A DNA stretch of 5,558 bases from JAGNRR01 sp964389575 (GTDB lineage: Bacteria > Bacteroidota > Bacteroidia > Chitinophagales > Chitinophagaceae), in assembly GCA_964389575.1 (NCBI GenBank), contig CAYMFF010000103.1, positions 1-5,558 of the forward strand, written 5' to 3'. A model generated the notes under the pieces. That model did not search any database and was not told the DNA's origin. It saw only the letters and a program-made list of their open reading frames with translations. Below are positions 3,001-5,558 of this stretch, piece after piece (the first letter of the stretch is position 1; every line of letters begins with the position of its first letter). The position numbers were made by a program, and so were the translations under genes.

Positions 3001-5558
3001 TACCTGCGACCAATTTACCAGCGGGTCAGTATACGATTCAAGCGGTCGATGCGAATGGTTGTAGCATAACGAGTCTTGTAGATATTATGCAACCGAATCC
3101 ATTAGTAATTACTACGGCCCAAGTTGATAGTGTGTTATGTAATGGCGATAGTACGGGTGGAATCACGTTGACTATGATGGGTGGGAATCCGACGTATAGT
3201 TATAGTATCAATACGGTACCGGTTCAAACGAATACGACTGGAGCCTTTACCGGTTTACCACAGGGTATTTATACGATAACGATAAGCGATGCGAACAACT
3301 GTACAGTGAGTACGACCTTGCAAGTACAAGAGCCCACTGCTTTACAATATACCAGTGTATCGAGCACGAATGTGAGTTGTAATGGAGCGGACAATGGGAC
3401 AATCACGACGACAGCGACTGGCGGGACGGGTCTATTGACCTTTGCGGTCAATCCACTGCCTGCGATTCAACTAACGTCTGGTAATTTTACAGGATTGAAT
3501 GGAGGTATGAAAACGCTTACGGTAAGTGATGCGAATGGCTGTACGCTAGATAGTGTGATTACTATAATAGAACCAAGCTTATTTACGATTGATACGATTA
3601 GTGCTCAAATGGTTTTATGTTTTGGAGATAGTAGTGGTCAGTTAGTAATGAGTAGTATGGGAGGAACGACTGTGAATCCTGTGACCTATACGATTACACC
3701 TGCCAATGGAACTCAAGGCCCGAATGGTACGTTTAGTAATTTACCATGGGGAACTTATACGATAACGGCTACGGATAATAATGGCTGTACGGCTGTACAG
3801 ATTTATACGATAACGCAACCGATGAGTGCTGTGGTGATTACGAATGTAAGTGGTGTGCCCCCGAGTTGTGTACCGGGTAATGATGGATCCATAACGATAA
3901 CTGCGAATGGCGGTACTCCTGTTTTGGAGTATTCCTTAGATAATATTACGTATCAGCCTAGTAATGTATTCTCCAATTTAGGAGCGAGCGGAAACTATAT
4001 TGTATACGTCCGTGATGGGAATGGTTGTACGACAGTAGATTCTATAACACTGACGACACCGGGTGCTCCTGCGTGGACGAGTGTGAGCAGTACGTTGACT
4101 ACTTGTAATGGAGATAGTACAGGAAGTATTACGGGTGTTGCGAGTGGCGCGAGTGCGATTACGTATACATTAACCCCCTTGAATGGAGGGGTACAAGGCC
4201 CTGCGGGCACGTTTAGTAATTTACCATGGGGTAATTATACGATTAGTGCTAGTGATGCGAATGGTTGTAGTGTGATCAGTGCGATCAATGTGAATCAGCC
4301 TGATGCGATAGAGTTTACTAGTGTGCTTACCGATAGTGTGGACTGTAATGGTGGAATGGATGGAAGTATTGTATTGATGAGTCAGGGTGGAACGGGCAGT
4401 TTGACTTATAGCATCAATCCACTTTCTGTGCAAGCGCCTGTTGGCACTTTTGCCGGTTTATCCGCGGCTACTTATACCGTTACGATTACCGATAGTAATC
4501 TTTGTACAGTAGATAGTATGATCGTTGTGAGTGAGCCTGCGGCAGTAAGTTTAGATACGCTGAGTCAGTTGAACGTATTGTGTAGAGGCGATAGTAGTGG
4601 TCAGTTAGTAATGACGAGTGGTGGGGGAACCGGTACGATAACGTATAGTATTGCTCCAGTAGCGGGAACTCAGTTCCCAAGTGGTACGTTTAGTAATTTA
4701 CCAGCAGACGTTTATACCATTACGGCTACAGACGGCAATCTTTGTACGGCGGTATCTACTTATACGATTAGCGAGCCGATTGACAATGTATTGATTAGTG
4801 GGATTAGTGGTACGACGCCGAGTTGTAATCCAGGTTCCGATGGAACCGTTACGGTCACAGCAGCTGGTGGAACGGGCGGCTTGACGTATACCTTAAGTCC
4901 TACAGTGATTATTCCACAAGGGCCAAACTTTAGTGGTTTAGTGAGTGGTACTTATTTAGTGACGGCGATCGATGCGAATGCTTGTACGGATACGATGAGT
5001 TATACCTTAGGTGTTTCACCGCTTCCGGTATGGAATACCGTTAATAGTACCGATGCATTATGTAATGGAGATAGTAGTGGAACGATTAGTGTGACGACGA
5101 CTGGTGGAACGACACCGATTAGTTATAGTATTATAGCGCCGACCAGTTTTATCCAGACGAATGCGAGTGGAAACTTTATGACCTTACCAGCTGATACGTA
5201 TACGATCCAAGTAAGTGACTCGAACAATTGTACGATTGATACTATGGTCACGATTGGAGAGCCTACGGCCTTGAGTTTTGCGAGTGTACAGACCGATAGT
5301 GTGAGTTGTAATGGACTGACTGATGGTCAGATTACTGTAGTAGGAGCGGGTGGAACGACACCCTATACTTATCAAATCACATTGCCAGCGCCACCGAGTG
5401 CGAGTAATGGTACGGGTATTTTTACAGGATGGGCAGCGAATACGTATACAATCGAGTTGACGGATAGTAATAATTGTAGTGCGAGTACGCAGGCGATTAT
5501 TTATGAGCCGACACCTGTTGTTATCGACAGTGCGAGCAGTATAGATGTTTTGTGTAAT
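3..5558 (+). CDS. Giant SprB-like tandem-repeat surface protein, internal fragment open at both ends
   Basis: The frame beginning at base 3 reads 1852 codons without a stop; residue n starts at base 3n. No start codon, signal peptide, anchor or sorting domain is inside the window, so the full protein is longer. The fragment consists entirely of about 80-residue modules with a C-N-G-D-S-T-G-S-I-T opening, a G-G turn, Y-[ST]-I-[NTSA]-P, N-L-P-A-G-T-Y-T and D-x-N-N-C, joined by E-P linkers. This resembles SprB repeats of Bacteroidota gliding and adhesion proteins. The classic Y-T-Y-S-W of those repeats is replaced by Y-x-I-x-P. No catalytic domain or membrane segment is visible. Two Cys per module suggest disulfide-stabilised beta-rich domains outside the cytoplasm. 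The protein is rich in Thr, Ser, Gly, Asn and Asp and has almost no Lys or Arg. An adhesin or surface filament is inferred. Another cell-surface or matrix protein with the same repeats is possible, so no gene symbol is given. Confidence 0.95.
6..236 (+). repeat. Module A, CVPG type (C-A-P-G)
   Basis: Shortest complete module, with 51 residues between its Cys. It has Y-N-N-G in place of Y-x-I-x-P and N-V-F-T-N-Q-S-A-G, a segment nearly repeated in module H. The second Cys is in N-A-C at 159. The outgoing linker is P-I-P-P-T-W instead of E-P. Confidence 0.8.
237..485 (+). repeat. Module B, C-F-G-D-S-T-G, follows P-x-W linker
   Basis: Longest Cys-to-Cys interval (57 residues). The G-G turn is missing from its usual place. 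It contains S-I-I-A-P-A-Q-W-I-Q, matched by S-I-I-A-P-T-S-F-I-Q at the same place in module V. Residue 129 is one of only three Arg. The outgoing linker S-P-T-Q-M-V-W lacks the usual Glu. Confidence 0.78.
486..728 (+). repeat. Module C, D-S-V-S-C-N-G-D type
   Basis: Close to the array consensus: C-N-G-D-S-T-G-S-I-T-V-V, then T-G-G-T-G and Y-S-I-N-P. It has G-V-Q-A-P before G-T-F, also present in module D with a 13-base identical DNA core. The second Cys is in S-N-N-C-V. Confidence 0.82.
729..968 (+). repeat. Module D, C-H-G-D-S-S-G
   Basis: Asn of C-N-G-D is replaced by His, as in module E. It carries N-L-P-W-G-T-Y with Trp at 852, a variant shared only with modules P and R. The second Cys is in G-N-S-C-T. 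Confidence 0.82.
969..1208 (+). repeat. Module E, C-H-G-D-T-T-G with four Cys
   Basis: The only complete module with more than two Cys. The extra ones are at 1032 (Q-Y-S-C-T-I) and 1113 (T-I-T-C-L-D). Both fall in predicted beta-strand stretches, so an added disulfide is possible. It also has D-S-V before its first Cys although it is not third in a block. Confidence 0.82.
1209..1448 (+). repeat. Module F, C-N-G-A-N-D-G with Lys
   Basis: N-L-P-A-G-T-Y is replaced by L-N-G-G-N-K-T-I-T. Residue 447 is one of only two Lys in the window. Module O has the other Lys exactly 44 residues after its first Cys, as here, so F and O are sister copies. Confidence 0.82.
1449..1685 (+). repeat. Module G, C-N-G-D-T-T-G
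   Basis: Reads C-N-G-D-T-T-G-L-I-S-M-M-S-T-G-G-T and then Y-T-I-S-P-V. It has G-L-G-A-G-T-Y in place of N-L-P-A-G-T-Y. A normal E-P linker leads into the next C-V-P-G module. Confidence 0.82.
1686..1922 (+). repeat. Module H, CVPG type (C-V-P-G-G-D)
   Basis: Shares A-S-G-G-T, Y-T-N-G and S-V-F-M-N-Q-S-A-G with module A. The second Cys is in the unusual N-L-G-C-L. The outgoing linker is T-P-G-A-P-S-W. Confidence 0.82.
1923..2165 (+). repeat. Module I, C-N-G-D-A-N-G, follows P-x-W linker
   Basis: It has T-T-T-G-G-S-G and Y-T-I-S-G-A-T-N-P-P in the variable region, then N-N-L-L-A-G-N-Y. The outgoing linker T-P-A-A-L-S-Y has Thr in place of Glu. Confidence 0.82.
2166..2411 (+). repeat. Module J, D-S-V-D-C-N-G-N type
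   Basis: The Asp of C-N-G-D is Asn here. The variable region Y-Q-I-T-L-P-A-P-P-S-A-S-N is identical in module W, 3.1 kb away, but the codons for Q-I-T-L-P-A-P differ at every position. Confidence 0.83.
2412..2657 (+). repeat. Module K, L-C-N-G-D-S-T-G
   Basis: The opening is consensus, but V-I-W-M-V-H replaces the usual small residues of the next strand, with Trp and His. The variable loop is long: I-S-P-D-P-N-G-V-G-S-I-S-P-G-N-F. It ends with L-P-A-D-T-Y and N-N-C-T. Confidence 0.82.
2658..2894 (+). repeat. Module L, CVPG type (C-V-P-G-N-D)
   Basis: Asn-rich middle (Y-T-Y-N-N-G, Q-L-N-N-N-V-F-G-N-Q-G). The second Cys is in N-A-C-S as in modules A and U. The outgoing linker is I-P-G-S-P-T-W. 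Confidence 0.82.
2895..3137 (+). repeat. Module M, divergent C-N-G-D-S-T-G, follows P-x-W linker
   Basis: The opening is consensus, but the central part V-V-I-P-G-N-N-P-T-I-T-T-T-I-I-L-P lacks both the G-G-T turn and Y-x-I-x-P. The second half returns to consensus with N-L-P-A-G-Q-Y-T-I. The linker has Q-P instead of E-P. Confidence 0.8.
3138..3377 (+). repeat. Module N, D-S-V-L-C-N-G-D type
   Basis: Reads C-N-G-D-S-T-G-G-I-T-L, then M-M-G-G-N-P-T-Y-S-Y-S-I-N. It keeps the Y-S-Y-S core closest to classic SprB Y-T-Y-S-W but without the Trp. L-P-Q-G-I-Y replaces L-P-A-G-T-Y. Confidence 0.82.
3378..3617 (+). repeat. Module O, C-N-G-A-D-N-G with Lys
   Basis: Sister of module F: both follow an E-P-T-A-L-x-Y-T-S-V linker, open C-N-G-A, and have L-N-G-G-x-K-T. 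Residue 1170 is the second Lys of the window. It is the extra module of block 3. Confidence 0.82.
3627..3651 (+). repeat. 25-base exact repeat shared with 4590-4614
   Basis: Encodes D-S-S-G-Q-L-V-M in module P and again in module T, 963 bases (four modules) downstream. Flanking codons differ on both sides. Confidence 0.85.
3729..3751 (+). repeat. 23-base exact repeat shared with 4209-4231
   Basis: Encodes T-F-S-N-L-P-W-G in module P and again in module R, 480 bases downstream. The first 18 bases recur in module T at 4686-4703. Confidence 0.85.
3867..4103 (+). repeat. Module Q, CVPG type (C-V-P-G-N-D-G)
   Basis: Intermediate between the CVPG type and ordinary modules: it keeps N-V-F-S-N but has D-G-S-I-T-I and Y-S-L-D-N. 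Residue 1337 is Arg (Y-V-R-D-G). The outgoing linker is T-P-G-A-P-A-W. Confidence 0.82.
4104..4343 (+). repeat. Module R, T-C-N-G-D-S-T-G, follows P-x-W linker
   Basis: S-G-A-S-A replaces the G-G turn. The second half V-Q-G-P-A-G-T-F-S-N-L-P-W-G matches module P in both protein and DNA. The linker has Q-P. Confidence 0.82.
4209..4231 (+). repeat. 23-base exact repeat shared with 3729-3751
   Basis: Second copy of the T-F-S-N-L-P-W-G tract. P and R occupy different positions in their blocks, so the match crosses the block order. Confidence 0.85.
4344..4580 (+). repeat. Module S, D-S-V-D-C-N-G-G type
   Basis: Opening C-N-G-G-M-D-G-S-I is the closest in the window to the general SprB consensus C-N-G-G-x-D-G-S-I. 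It then has Q-G-G-T-G-S-L-T-Y-S-I-N-P and V-Q-A-P-V-G-T-F. The second Cys is in N-L-C-T. Confidence 0.84.
4581..4823 (+). repeat. Module T, C-R-G-D-S-S-G
   Basis: Asn of C-N-G-D is Arg here (codon aga at 4584, residue 1528), giving the only R-G-D in the window. The rest follows module P (S-S-G-Q-L-V-M). The step to the next Cys is 27 residues. Confidence 0.82.
4590..4614 (+). repeat. 25-base exact repeat shared with 3627-3651
   Basis: Second copy of the D-S-S-G-Q-L-V-M tract, in the fourth module of block 4. Confidence 0.85.
4824..5060 (+). repeat. Module U, CVPG type variant (C-N-P-G-S-D-G)
   Basis: The most ordinary-looking of the five: it keeps P-S-C-x-P-G and N-A-C but has G-G-T-G-G-L-T-Y-T-L-S-P and lacks N-V-F-x-N. 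The outgoing linker V-S-P-L-P-V-W keeps P-x-W but shifts the first Pro by one residue. Confidence 0.8.
5061..5306 (+). repeat. Module V, L-C-N-G-D-S-S-G, follows P-x-W linker
   Basis: Contains Y-S-I-I-A-P-T-S-F-I-Q, matching module B at the same place in its block. It then has G-N-F and L-P-A-D-T-Y. The second Cys is in S-N-N-C-T. Confidence 0.82.
5307..5552 (+). repeat. Module W, D-S-V-S-C-N-G-L type
   Basis: Protein twin of module J (V-V-G-A-G-G-x-T-P-Y-x-Y and Q-I-T-L-P-A-P-P-S-A-S-N). The usual N-L-P-A-G is T-G-W-A-A here. Module X begins at 5553 and shows only C-N. Confidence 0.83.

Larger units (their letters stand above)
2658..3866 (+). repeat. Higher-order block 3 (5 modules, L to P, 1209 bases)
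   Basis: It begins like the other blocks (C-V-P-G, then P-x-W, then D-S-V-L-C) but has one extra module. Module O, a Lys-containing N-G-G-M-K-T type, sits between the D-S-V module and the closing S-S-G-Q-L-V-M module. It is the likely inserted member. Confidence 0.7.
3618..3866 (+). repeat. Module P, C-F-G-D-S-S-G-Q-L-V-M
   Basis: Shares 25 identical bases with module T at the opening and 23 identical bases with module R around F-S-N-L-P-W-G, so it looks like a mosaic. The step to the next Cys is 27 residues, not 26. Confidence 0.82.
3867..4823 (+). repeat. Higher-order block 4 (4 modules, Q to T, 957 bases)
   Basis: It has the same four-part order as block 2. Its last module shares a 25-base exact run with the last module of block 3 (4590-4614 against 3627-3651), which points to relatively recent copying or exchange between block ends. 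Confidence 0.75.
6..5558 (+). repeat. Tandem array of 23 complete SprB-like modules plus the start of a 24th
   Basis: The phase used here is the first Cys codon of each module; the real domain edge is probably nearer the E-P linker. First-Cys codons start at 6, 237, 486, 729, 969, 1209, 1449, 1686, 1923, 2166, 2412, 2658, 2895, 3138, 3378, 3618, 3867, 4104, 4344, 4581, 4824, 5061, 5307 and 5553. The mean period is 241 bases, range 231 to 249, always a multiple of three. Second-Cys codons start at 159, 408, 651, 891, 1131, 1371, 1608, 1845, 2088, 2334, 2580, 2817, 3060, 3300, 3540, 3786, 4026, 4266, 4503, 4743, 4983, 5229 and 5475. Length change is confined almost wholly to the stretch between the two Cys of a module. 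Modules are too diverged to be a simple satellite. Confidence 0.93.
4824..5558 (+). repeat. Higher-order block 5, cut by the window end (modules U to W and the start of X)
   Basis: The first three positions follow the block pattern: C-N-P-G, P-V-W linker, D-S-V-S-C. The fourth begins D-V-L-C-N at the edge. If the four-module form holds, another C-V-P-G-like module should start about 240 bases beyond the window. Confidence 0.65.

Noticed and set aside
486..5081. Recurring tgtaatggagatagtacgg tracts as a possible CRISPR array
   Set aside because: The spacing is about 240 bases, copies are imperfect, and all lie in frame encoding C-N-G-D-S-T. The intervening DNA is homologous coding sequence, not unique spacers.
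3..5558. Assignment of the gene symbol sprB
   Set aside because: The repeat type fits, but no terminal domain, neighbouring gene or unique segment is visible, and many unrelated Bacteroidota surface proteins carry such repeats.
3..5558. Diversity-generating retroelement target or phase-variation tract
   Set aside because: No homopolymer or short-unit slippage tract, no adenine-specific variation pattern and no template repeat or reverse transcriptase is present in the window.

Overview
The whole window is the interior of one very large protein-coding gene on the + strand. The frame whose codons begin at base 3 was translated by hand to the last base. It is open for all 1852 codons with no stop, and neither the true start nor the stop lies in the window. 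There is no intergenic DNA, RNA gene, promoter, terminator or mobile element. The minus-strand and off-frame ORFs are short shadows of this gene.

The protein is an uninterrupted tandem array of about 80-residue modules: 23 complete and a 24th just beginning. Each has the pattern C-N-G-D-S-T-G-S-I-T, then a G-G turn, Y-x-I-x-P, G-x-F-x-N-L-P-A-G-T-Y-T, D-x-N-N-C and an E-P linker. This matches the general form of SprB-type repeats, known from the Flavobacterium johnsoniae gliding adhesin SprB and many large Bacteroidota surface proteins. A Bacteroidota organism and a secreted or surface-anchored, adhesin-like filament are therefore the best reading. The signal peptide and any type IX secretion C-terminal domain would lie outside the window, so secretion route and role are inferred.

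The array has a second level of order. Five modules (first Cys at 6, 1686, 2658, 3867, 4824) begin C-V-P-G or a close variant instead of C-N-G-D. Each is followed by a linker with P-x-W, and the module two places later always has D-S-V just before its first Cys. This splits the array into blocks of 7, 4, 5, 4 and at least 3 modules, consistent with growth by duplication of a roughly four-module, 0.96 kb unit plus insertion of extra modules.

Other notable properties are only 2 Lys and 3 Arg in 1852 residues, two Cys in nearly every module, and an almost invariant 26-residue step from the second Cys of one module to the first Cys of the next while the within-module step varies from 51 to 57. 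There are also many D-[ST]-[AILVMT] tripeptides. Some module pairs share exact DNA, while others share protein with heavy synonymous change, so the array mixes older and younger duplications.
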